From Torymus aiolomorphi (lineage: Eukaryota > Arthropoda > Insecta > Hymenoptera > Torymidae): 64,000 bases of DNA. Positions within the stretch are counted from its first letter, which is position 1; each line of letters starts with the position of its first letter. Below the pieces are notes generated by a model. It worked only from the letters and a program-made list of their open reading frames with translations. It did no database searches and had not been told where the DNA came from. The translations under genes were made by a program, and so were the position numbers. The stretch is taken from contig CM070877.1 in the NCBI GenBank assembly GCA_036365515.1, positions 15,362,201 to 15,426,200 on the forward strand. The letters are read 5' to 3'. Below, in pieces: positions 54,334 to 64,000 of the stretch.

Positions 54334-55918
54334 TCATCGTGTCTTGATGCATTTCGACTTGGCCTGGGTGAGTGGATATTTATCGCGCAGCTTGCCGCTC
54401 ATGATTTCGATGAGTCGCTTAAAAAGTACGAAGTTGTCGCGGGCTATCTGCGCCTGACGCTCCCGTTCCAGCTGCAACCGCTTGGCGTCGCGTCGGACGT
54501 GTGACCTGCGCTCAGGCGCCTTCATGTTCACCGTCGGCGTCGCTTCGCGCACCTGCATGGCAAAACTTGTAATGAGGAGTACGCTCATAGATAGTGGATT
54601 TACCAAATAAATAAATATGTATATATTGAGCTGATTTCTGTATTATATTACGAATTTTAATATAAAAATTTATCTCATTTTTTAAATTTTGTAAAAATAG
54701 CTAATTTGAACTCTCTAGAAACGAATAAGTGAAAAGTGGATCACCTCTGCGAATAAGTGAAACAAATCTATTAATACTTTAGTAAGTATTTATTTATTGA
54801 AGCAGTGGAATACAATTTTCACTGCATAATAATAAGTGAGCATTCACTAAAGAATTATTCGGGTTTTCACTTCTTTGAGCAATTTTACCGATATTATCAA
54901 ACAACAGGGTAAAAAAATAAATAACAATTTTGTGTAAGGTACACCTACAAGACCAGATCCTTTGGACAATTCTGATTATAAAAAAAAATTTTGAATATGC
55001 AGTAAATCTGGTGACAAGCTTTTTTGCCACATACATTTAAAAAAAAAAAAAAAAAAGAAACTAGAGAATGCGAGCTTTCATTTGCTTCTTACCGGATGAA
55101 AAAAATGTCGATTTCTTGAAAAGTTATATGAGTTCAAAGATGAGTGTAAAATACACTCATCTTTGAAAATAAATAGTTTTTGAAAATACATCGAAAAATG
55201 ACAAAAATCCACTCCTTTGCATTTTCACAGTATTTTGTGTATTTTTTACGCTCATCTTTGAACTCATGTCACTTTTGCAGGAATCAACATTTTTTTCATC
55301 CGGTAAAAAGCAAATAAAAGCTCGCATTTTCTAGTTCTTTTCCTTTTTTTTTTTAAATGTATGTATGAATTCCTGATTAAATGATTTATATTTGAAGGAG
55401 GTAATTTTTCAACATGTTCTCGAAATAAAGTTATTGTCCGCAAAAAAGCTTTCCATCAGATTTACCGTGTTTCCGATTTTTCGTACATTAAAAATGATCC
55501 AAGGAACCGAAAAAACTTGGTTTGGTAGGTGTGCCTCTCAAATTTTTTTTTTATTTTTGTACTCAGTCGTTTGATCATTTCAGTATTGCTCATTTGCACC
55601 GGTGAACAATTTTTACATATTCATTTTTAGAGAGAAGGCAATCATTATTTTTATACTTTCAAACTTAGAAAGAAATTACTTTATTGATAACAATTTTTAA
55701 AGAAAACTATAATATAGATACAAGAAATTTGAATATTTTACCCTGGTGCGATGCTGTTCGAACGAGCGACGGTCCCAGCTCGACGCGGCGGATTTGCATT
55801 GGCGAGATGTCGCGGATTTGCTGTCTCGAGAGGCTGACATTTTCGACTGGGATTCAAATCGGAACTGCGTGACTTTTTCACGTTCCGGGTACAATGCACC
55901 GTGCGCGCGCGCGCGCAA
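54334..55918 (-). CDS. CFAP97-domain protein (CFAP97D-like)
   Basis: Two exons on the minus strand, 55918-55742 and 54552-54334, join in phase 0 (donor GTAAAA, acceptor CATGCAG). The protein is 131 residues from the first ATG, or 105 from an inner ATG at 55840 (MSASRDSKSAT). Across the junction it reads WDRRSFEQHRTR then VREATPTVNMKAPERRSHV, followed by a charged helix RLQLERERQAQIARDN. This matches the pattern of CFAP97D/hemingway-type proteins: W....y..HR.+V..a.p.id..aP......lk+lqLe.ER...I.rdN. Members are linked to sperm flagella and cilia. The intron holds a 0.6-kb fold-back element. A male-germline role is inference from the family. Confidence 0.65.
54938..55545. mobile_element. Fold-back element in the CFAP97D-like intron
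   Basis: Inverted arms of about 270 bases surround the centre near 55215. Mirrored pieces include GAGCTTTCATTTGCTTCTTACCGGATGAAA-type sequence and the stem AAGATGAGTGTAAAATACAC. The outermost parts read GGTACACCTACAAGACCAG and, inverted, GGCACACCTACCAAACCAAG. A half copy is at about 52340-52500. Non-coding. Confidence 0.7.
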
Positions 55919-58109
55919 CTACTTTGTCCTTCAGTTTGTTCGATATAAGCGGCGACGCTGTATCGTCGTTCCTGTGGCAACGCGAGTCAATAAGGACGGC
56001 TGTCTCCAAAATAATGCGATGTATCGAGTATCATGTTTTTATGACGTATATAGATGTTTTAGAATCTTCTGAATAGGTTTTTTTCTGATAAAAAAATAGT
56101 AACAAGAGTAGTTAGTATACTCATTTATAAAAGACTAAAAAACAATAATGTGTATGAAAAATTGTGGTGGTTTTCAAACATCTTTGCCCGTGTTTTAAAA
56201 AAAATATCGTTTGATTATTTTAAAAACTATTTATTTTATTTTGAACGAATGCAAACACAATAATAGTTTACTTTTGCCATTTTACGAAATGCCACCGATA
56301 AGTGTTTCTATAGTGTAGTAAAAATATTTGATATATTATAAAATCAAATAAAGTATATACTAAGACATTATTATAGAGTAAGACGTATAAAAATATTATT
56401 AAATCAACTATGTAATTGTAAAATCATTTTTCAATTTATCAGAAAACATTAAGAAAGCATTTTTTATGTTTGTATTAGCATAAAGTATCGATGCACTAGT
56501 AATATTGATCGCAATAGAAAAAACTGATCGTAGTGTCCCCAAATTTTGCTGCAATACTTGGCCACTTTATTTACAATACAGTACACAATCTATTTTGATC
56601 TAAAATAGGTGGTAAATTGTTATTGTCAACTTACATAAACTGTTGTTTATATATTTAAACGTGAAAAGAAACAATGTCATAAAATAAACAAAGATGAATA
56701 TTACTCGAATATATAGTTGCTAATCAAACTTTTCAGACATACATGTGGTCACTTTTTGTTCTGGAATTATCTTTAATCTTATGTGAAAACACCTGTAAGT
56801 GATCACCGCAAGATGTCAATAGAAATTTTAATTTATCATCATAAAATATAAATAAACCAAAAAACACAAAATGTTGATGGTAGTTACTAGAATGTATGTA
56901 TCAAAATTAGATTTGAAATAAAAAATAATGCATTTGTATTACGATTGTTTACGGTCAACGATTGGAACATTACCTTATACCCTGTTTAAAAAAAGCTTTT
57001 ATTATTATTTTTAATTATCCCTTCTTAAAAAAGTGATGACCGGAAGAAGTGAAGCCTCTATAGATTTGATTTGTGATTGGCTCTTGGATAAAAGGCGCGG
57101 ATATTTAAAATTAAATATGCATTTTTATTTGATAATTAGGTATTATATATTGGAATATTTATTAGAATGAAAATGATTAAAGTGAAAAGTATTAAATAAA
57201 TAATAATCAAATTAATGTGGGTTGCAGCTTAAAAAAATAAATAGCATGTTTTAATTATTTGTTAAAGTGGAAGTAGAAGAATTAATTATGTTAATATTAG
57301 AATAAATTGTGTCAATATTATGTTCACATTTTATCCTTTATTTAATACTTCGCGAAAAAAAAAATATTCGAATAAGCTTATAGTTTCTAGCCTCAAAATT
57401 TTGTATTCGTTAAGAGTAAATGTACTACCGTATTATATCAATTATTAAAGATGCATCAAAATTAAAAGAAAAAGATTTCCGGCTTATAAGGAATCAAGGA
57501 GCGCGGAAGCGCTCCGAAGGCAAGTATCTGTCCAATGTAGAAAAAGCCTGAGGGACGACCGTGCTTCATATACATTGAAATGGGTTAAATTATTCTTTGC
57601 ATGTTTAAGAAGAAAAGTACATAGAGCGCGCGCAGCGCGCATGGATTTGGCTAGTCAATGTAAAAAAAAAGGAAATAACGCTTGTATTCGAAATTAAAAA
57701 AAAAATTCATCTTACAATATTTGTCACATGCGATTTTACAACTTTGTCTACGTTCCTTCAGGCAAACAAAGATTTCCAGTACCGTTCTTTAGCGACCCTT
57801 TTTCAATACCTATATACCTGGGGTACTAACCGCGCGGGTCCACAAACAACCCGTAATGAATAAATTTTCCCCAGATCTGCAGAACGACGACAGTCATCAG
57901 CTTACAGCTAGTACAGTTTTATTACCCATGGAGAAAGTTGTGCTGGCAGGTGTCTATTAACACATAATTGCTATATTTTTATTATATTTGCAATGACAAT
58001 TTTTCATATTCGTCTAACGATCTTTTATTTAACGATAAACTATTGTTGTGGCCGTTTAATACTGTCGGTGTTTATTTATATTTTCTTGTATTTAAACTGT
58101 AGTTATGAA

Positions 58110-58188
<79 letters not shown>

Positions 58189-58996
58189 GAGAAAAAGCAA
58201 ACGGCCTTGTCAAGGCAGTAAATATTTAGTATTTATATACTCTCCCGTATTAGTTTCTTATTGCCAACTCAATCCCTCAGGCTTTAGGGAGATTTTAGCC
58301 AAATTGCTCGCTCTCCGTCGAGTCGCGAGAGCACAAATAGCGAGATTGAACTTCAATAAAACAACTCTGTTTCAAAAATGTCGGATGTTTCTTTTAAATT
58401 TTACCCTCCCACACTCAGTCTCTCATTAGTCAGAACTGGCCATTTCGGATGATTTCCGACGCAATAGTATATTCTTAATTTTTTAATTGCTGAAAGGCGA
58501 CCTCACTATAAAAATAGTTTATTTCAGTTGATTTAGCCATTCTATAATATGAATGTAATCAAACAATGGCAAACTTTTCAAATATTTATAATATATTTAA
58601 ATATTGCTTCACTTGATCTCATGTAATATATTCATTCTTATTGTAAAAAAAGCTTAATATAGTAAATAAACAGCGCAATAACTACAAAGACGTCTTTCCC
58701 TTTGAAATCTTCCAGAATCCATGGGCTCACTTTTACACCCTCCGATGCGCCTTCATGCCCTCATCCCTCCTCCGCGCCGTAGTGTCAAAATTACGACTTC
58801 TCGACCTGCGCTTTCTCGAATTTTTCCAATAGCTCTCTCTCTGCTTCCCTCGCGTCTGGGCCCCCGAAAAATGGGCCGCACCGTCCCCACCTCGGGACCT
58901 CTTACAATAACACTGACGCATCCCTCGGCCCGCCAGTCTCCGTCCAGACCTCGTCGTGCGCCAAAGTGTCTCTGTGTGGTAGAAGCGATAGTAAAG
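55919..58996. other. Intergenic DNA upstream of CBF-beta
   Basis: Mostly AT-rich without genes. It contains a (GC)n run at about 55904-55916, a dispersed repeat AGGAGCGCGGAAGCGCTCCG near 57497 whose inverse is near 5100, AGAGCGCGCGCAGCGCGC near 57622, and a (GA)n run at 58111-58185. About 58044-58413 (TGTTGTGGCC ... CCTCCCACA, with AATAAA) looks LTR-like but has no target duplication. The GC-rich 58720-58990 is probably the 5' untranslated region or promoter of CBF-beta; it is open in frame with the gene, but the residues do not resemble the family. Confidence 0.45.
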
Positions 58997-60757
58997 ATGA
59001 TGCCCACGATGAGCCACCACGCGGCCGCTCTCGGCATGCCCATGATGCCCTACGACAGTATGGGCTACTACGAGCAGCCCAGGCCCAGGTTGCTGTTCAA
59101 GATACCGCGTACCGTGGCCGATCAGAAGGGAAAGTTCGACAACGACGAGCTGTTCAGAAAGCTGAGCCGTGAAACTGACGTAAGTGTCGCGAGTGGTGTG
59201 GAAATTTAAAGGTTCTTGGGTATATGCGATTTTGCTTTTCTCGGTCCGGATAAGTTTGGAAATTACTGGTTTTAATCAGTTGTTAGTCTAAAATTTACAG
59301 GCGAAAAGGTATACCAATAAATCGTACTGATAAGACGCAAATAAGTTTGTAAACAGTAGATATTTTTCCTAATTTTTCTGAGACATGCGTTTTTAAATGC
59401 GAAATATTCTTTCTAAACAATTCACTTGTACAAATATATATTTAATTTTAAAAACCGAAACTGTAGTTGGATGTATATATTTCTTCTATTATATATGGTA
59501 AAAAAATAGATTGCTATAACATCGAAAAAACTATTTGTGGCAGCGATTTTTGTTTGCAACTCAGGGACAGCAAAGTTTAATCGCTGTCATAACAAAATCA
59601 TAAGTTCTGTCGAAAGAATAGTATTTTTTACGGGTGCGAAAGTAGATTATTTACTTCATGTGGCGTTTTTGAAAAATCACATGAGGTCTATAATCGACTT
59701 ACCTACTAGTTTCGAATCGTATTTTATACTACAAGCGCCGAAAAATCATATCAAATTTGTGACATTGATGTTAGTTGAAGTGACACCTCGTTAATGTAAA
59801 TACATAAAGTTGCTAGTATAGCAACGAACGTAAGTGAAACAGCGGGCTTTCTTTACTGTAAGAAGCATAATCGAATAACAAATACAAAATTGTTATTTTA
59901 ACGACAAATTTAAGTTGTAACAGCGATTTATTTCGCTATACTAAACAATTTAAAAATAGAAATTTAATAGTTTTAATGCAGCGATTATCAAATCGCTACA
60001 TTTACTATGAAAGTTACTGACGAAACAAAACTTAAAAGCTGTTCTTGATTAAACATACAAACTATTTCTCTAAGCCAATTTAGCAAACTACACTTTGCTG
60101 TCTCCTTCACATTATCTTTTAGCGTGCACATCGAAGAACGATTTTTTAAATAATTTTCTATTTTTATTTCACACTGCTAAATTAAAAAACATACTAGCCC
60201 TAAAGAAATAAATGAACTAATGATTCTTGTCTGTTCTAGGTAAGATACACAGGCTACAAGAACCAGACGCTTGAAGAGCGCCAGGCCCACTTCCGCAACG
60301 GCGTGCGCGAGGGCCACGCGGAACTCGCCTTCACTGTGAACGGGACGAACTTGCAGATCTTTTTCAACCCCAATGATCATCACAACTGCGATTTCAGCAA
60401 AGAGAGTGATAAGGTAAGCATAGTTTTTATTTTTAAATTAAGGAAATAAATATTTTTTAGTCACCTCTCCACTCTAAATTGTTACCGTCATTTTAAACAT
60501 TTGACAATTGCATTGATGCCAACTAATTTTGTCTATTTGGAAAATTCATTTTTATTTTTCTGTAAGAAAAGAATTCCAAAATCAAACGAAAATGCCAAAG
60601 AATATAATAAACTAATATCTTTATTTTTTATTTAAAGGTTCATTTAAAATCTCACTCGTTTATCATGAACGGCGTGACCGTGCTTTGGCGTGGCTGGATG
60701 GATCTCAAACGCTTGGACGGCTCGGGCTGCCTCGAATATGTTGGATCCGATTATTGA
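58997..60757 (+). CDS. Bgb: Core-binding factor beta / Big brother
   Basis: Three exons, 58997-59179, 60240-60413 and 60638-60757, join in phase 0 (donors GTAAGT and GTAAGC) to give 158 residues. The protein starts MMPTMSHHAA. It contains SMGYYEQPRPRLLFKIPR, DQKGKFDNDELFRKLSRE, VRYTGYKNQTLEERQAHF, VNGTNLQIFF and VLWRGWMDLKRLDGSGCLEY, a complete CBF-beta domain. CBF-beta does not bind DNA itself; it stabilises Runt-domain factors (Runt, Lozenge) on DNA. The usual C-terminal tail after GCLEY is missing: the protein ends six residues later (VGSDY then stop), so it is shorter than fly homologues. The ATG at 58997 was chosen because upstream in-frame sequence has no family similarity. One-to-one orthology with Bgb versus Brother cannot be decided. 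Confidence 0.92.
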
Positions 60758-61619
60758 GAAGAATTTTATATTAGAATTAGTTACGGGTTAAGAATTGCAA
60801 TAGAAAGTAATTTTATAAATTATGTTACTAAGTCATTGGATTGTAAATATGGACAAAAAAATATATTTTGGTTACTACTATACAACACCTTTTATTATAT
60901 TTTCCCCTTCTACATGCCCTGTAATCTATTATTTCTCTTGATATACAAGATTATTACTATATGCTAAAAATTATCAATTTATATTTTAACGTATACCTAT
61001 ATAACAACAAACTTTATTTGCATTATTTTAGAAAATTAAATAGAACATTCTTCTCGGTGCATGTACGTAACGATTTTTTAAAAGAATGTATAGGCTATCC
61101 CCATAAGTAAAAGTAGTGATCATACTTTATTTGGAAACGTTTAAAACCGTGTTTTTATTAGACGATACAGGCGTATAATTTAATAAATATTGATTTATGT
61201 AAGACTGTTCGTCAGTACTTCCCACGTAAATATATACGTTTTGTTCCATATAAATATATACCATCATTTAAACGTCAAATCTTATTCATTAAGCAAACAA
61301 AAAGGTTATTAAAAATTTTGTCGGTTTCCAAGTGGTGATGCGATCCTGCTTTGGAGCCCCAATCGGAAATCGCCGGGAGGTTTTACTCGACAGTCTAGAA
61401 GTGAGCACCGCCTACGTGATATTTAAGAACACTGGCGTAGCCCTAAATCTTCAATTTTAACATGACGGTTGTAATTTCGTTAAGAAACTCGATGAAGTGA
61501 GTATACAGTTTACACATTAATAATAATTGTCAGTACAAGGCATTGACTAAATTGTCCCTAAATCAAGCTGATTTAAAGAAATACTTTAATTTTGAGATTT
61601 TTGAAAAATTCCTAATTGC
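60758..61619. other. 3' flank of CBF-beta
   Basis: AT-rich sequence likely containing the 3' untranslated region. No other gene is seen. Confidence 0.4.
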
Positions 61620-61725
61620 TTCCTCCTAGAGGAAGCTTTGTGATACTAATTTTTTGAGTTGTTGTAAAAACATGTTATAATTGTTTTTCAAGGTGTTAGG
61701 AATCAAAATACATGATTTTTGAAAA

Positions 61726-61770
<45 letters not shown>

Positions 61771-62880
61771 TGTGTGCGTGCGCCTGGATCTTAGCTTTTA
61801 CTCGATCGATTTTAACCGGACAGGTCTCATTTTTTTTGTTTTTTTTTTTGTGTGATGGCGGGTCAAAAATTCATTTTTTGATTCGCCGATGTATTTTTAT
61901 TTTATTTCGAATTTTAGATTTTCTCAAAATTGATTTTTGCTTTTTTTTTAATGATAAGATCGAGATATTTTAACCGGATGAGTATAGAATTCGAAAGAGA
62001 ATTAAAATACCTATATTTTCTAAACAAAAAAAAAAAATTCTAGCTATCACGGTTCTTTTGTTATTAACAAAAATTTTTTTTTTAAAAAGCTTATAACTCC
62101 CAAACTAAACGGTCAATTTTTTGAGAAAAATCATGATAATGCAGAATATGAATAGCTATAATCTGTAAAAATTTGAATCCATTTTGTCGACTAGTTTTTA
62201 AGAAAAAAATTAAAATATGAAAACAATGAGTCTTGTATGTCCAACGATTACGAGAGTAAAATTAACTTGCTTCGAAATTCCTTGTATAGGTAAATTTTGG
62301 ATAGCTCTCGGTCGAATTCTTTGAGCAAAATGATTAGTCCAGAAATTTCAGAAATATTTGAGGTTAAATTTTTGTTTAACCTTTTTTTTCAAATCGTAAT
62401 TTCTCGAGAACGGCTTCATGTATCAGCTCCAAATTTATAGACAATTTTGTACATGATATAGACAATATGTCTGCGAATTTTCATCAAGATTGTACGATTA
62501 CTTTTTGAGATATTTGATTTTGAAAATTTTCGTATTTTATAAAGTCATTTCCTTGAAATTTGAAGAGTTTTTGAGGTAAAAGAATTCGTTTATGAATTTC
62601 AGAGATATTTGAGGTTAAAACTATTTTAGCTCTCTTTTAAAATCGTAATTATTCGTGAACGCATTTATGTATACTAGAAAATGGAAATGACATGCGCTAT
62701 GCACTATGCGCGCGCGTTGTGTACCTGCTATTGTTTTGTAATAGCCATTTATTATTTTTAAGGTTAGAACCTTTTTCTTACATCGGAAATTCCAGAAAGA
62801 GCACACAAATACGGACACGTATACTACTAGAGACAAATTAAGTTTGAGGAAGCCACGGGCCAATGAATTGGCAGCGGTTT
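61620..62880 (+). repeat. Repeat family R, direct copy with (GT)n
   Basis: It starts near GAGGAAGCTTTGTGATAC and ends near GCCAATGAATTGGCAGCGG, the same ends as the intronic copy 18438-19787. A (GT)n run lies at about 61725-61772. The part 61850-62560 is the inverse of 26945-28150 and preserves the empty site of the MITE at 27234. If the downstream CBF-beta-like exon is used, this repeat sits inside an intron. Confidence 0.7.
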
Positions 62881-63311
62881 TTTTTATTTAACGAAGTATC
62901 TAGATTGAATGTATGCAAAATATATTTATTTTGCTATACTCAAATTACAAATGACAAAATTATAATTCTCATTGAGAATTACAATTCTGGTGCACGTATC
63001 GTGTTATATAAATAAAGCTGTGATATCAAATATATTATTCACATCGTTGTTTACATTTATGTATGTAAAAGGTATAGATTCCAAAAATTTTCCAAACTTT
63101 TCTTAAATTCACATTGTTTTCTACATTCGATAAACATTACTTTTAATTTTATTTCCACTTTTAATCTCACATAAATGCACAAACAAACGAACAACATTTT
63201 TTTAACAATTATCAACGGATGCCTATTTGATTTTTTTATATAGCTATTTCTTTTTTTTCTGTCATTTCTTTCACTCTCTCTCTCTCTCTCTCTCTCACTC
63301 TTCCATCATAG

Positions 63312-63389
63312 CTGTGGCTCGGTTACCTCGACCTGGAGCTCCTCGTCGGCATGGGCAAGCTCAAATTCGCCAACAGCAAAGACTACTAA
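63312..63389 (+). CDS. Second CBF-beta-type terminal exon (candidate)
   Basis: After a strong polypyrimidine tract (63270-63305) and acceptor CATAG, 26 codons read LWLGYLDLELLVGMGKLKF then ANSKDY and TAA. This aligns without gaps, apart from one residue, with the end of CBF-beta exon 3 (LWRGWMDLKRLDGSGCLEY, VGSDY, stop). The segment is GC-richer than its AT-rich surroundings, as expected for an exon. It starts in phase 0, so it could be joined to CBF-beta exon 2, which ends in phase 0, but the product would lack the preceding VHLKSHSFIMNGVTV strand. It may instead be the remnant of a tandem gene duplicate; Drosophila has neighbouring Brother and Big brother genes. Confidence 0.55.
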   Translation: MWLGYLDLELLVGMGKLKFANSKDY

Positions 63390-64000
63390 TAGATCAAGAA
63401 GTGTCGAGACAGCCGTTTTCTGGTATTATTACGAGATTTTGAAGATGGGCTGTTGTTTTGTGTAAAAGCTGTTGCGCGGGAGTTGAAGTTTTGTTGGGTT
63501 GGAGAAAGTCATTATCAGAGGAATGATATAATTCGTGTTTGTTGAATAGAGTCGATTGAATTATGTGAAAATGGAATTGAAACATTGTAGTTCTTTAGTG
63601 TAGATAGTATTAAGAAGTTATTCAACCGTCTTTTTAAAGAGAGATAAAAAAATGTATTTTTACTCATTTAGTATAAATTTCGATGTTTATGACGATTATT
63701 TACAACGCATATATTTATAGTTTGGTATTTAGTTTTTGATAAAGACATGCGAAATTTAGTAAATAAGAACGATATTTTATTTAACTAATTTTAAATTAGA
63801 TATGTAGTATTAGCCATTAGTGAGTTTTTGACACACAATTTTAAACTTTTACAAAAATATTGCATAGTATTAAATACTGTATAAATTAGATTGAATGATA
63901 TTTTTATTATTGATTTTGGTGTCTGCGAATTTCTGATTTATCGACTCACGATATCACAAGCCCAGTGTTTATTTGCTCTCCTAGATAGCGTGTCACTCCT
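63390..64000. other. AT-rich 3' flank, no gene seen
   Basis: No coding region recognised up to the window end. The sequence may include the 3' untranslated region of the candidate terminal exon. Confidence 0.4.

Noticed and set aside
58044..58413. Possible solo LTR (TGTTGTGGCC...CCTCCCACA) upstream of CBF-beta
   Set aside because: No matching flanking duplication; the (GA)n run blurs alignment. Not supported.
59537..59794. 85-residue open frame in CBF-beta intron 1
   Set aside because: No domain, AT-rich, and lies inside a well-defined intron.

Overview
The window reads as nuclear DNA of an insect, most likely a parasitoid (chalcid-type) wasp. Host genes have short exons with canonical GT/AG introns. 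The intergenic DNA is AT-rich and packed with insect-type transposons. The most telling gene is an ankyrin-repeat protein with a C-terminal PRANC domain, a combination known from Nasonia, Wolbachia and poxviruses. The species assignment is inference; no marker gene proves it.

Layout: (1) 1-7.8 kb is a nest of inverted repeats, including a fold-back element with tRNA-like sequence in both arms and a dead piggyBac-type element flanked by TTAA. (2) 7.82-20.9 kb is copy 1 of a duplicated segment that carries the intact ankyrin-PRANC gene (two exons). It has been invaded by a young 7.5-kb copia retrotransposon (5-bp duplication GGTTC), a 1.9-kb terminal-inverted-repeat element ending 23 bp before the TATA-like box, and a 1.35-kb repeat in the intron. 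(3) 21.6-22.2 kb holds a frame-broken gene resembling a bacterial CdiA-CT RNase A-like toxin domain, an unexpected find in an insect. (4) 22.3-34.7 kb is transposon territory: a damaged LINE, a TTAA-flanked MITE and three fold-back elements. (5) 34.73-48.0 kb is copy 2 of the ankyrin-PRANC segment, now a pseudogene with three small frameshifts. It is split by an 11.2-kb DNA transposon with 4-bp duplications (TAAT) that carries broken genes including an XPG/FEN1-like nuclease; I infer it is Academ-like.

(6) 48.2-56 kb contains a fold-back element with 28-bp tandem repeats, a TFIIS-N-type gene (minus strand) whose coding exon is interrupted by a 1.58-kb element, and a small two-exon CFAP97-domain gene (minus strand). 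(7) 58.9-64 kb contains the CBF-beta / Big brother gene (plus strand, three exons) and, 2.6 kb downstream, a second terminal-exon-like sequence homologous to the end of that protein.

The two ankyrin-PRANC copies explain each other: each preserves the unoccupied sites of insertions in the other, so element borders and target duplications can be read directly. The host genes at the right-hand side (TFIIS-N-type, CFAP97-type, CBF-beta) are unrelated in function. The left two thirds is accessory DNA where host-interaction genes of apparently foreign ancestry sit among mobile elements.
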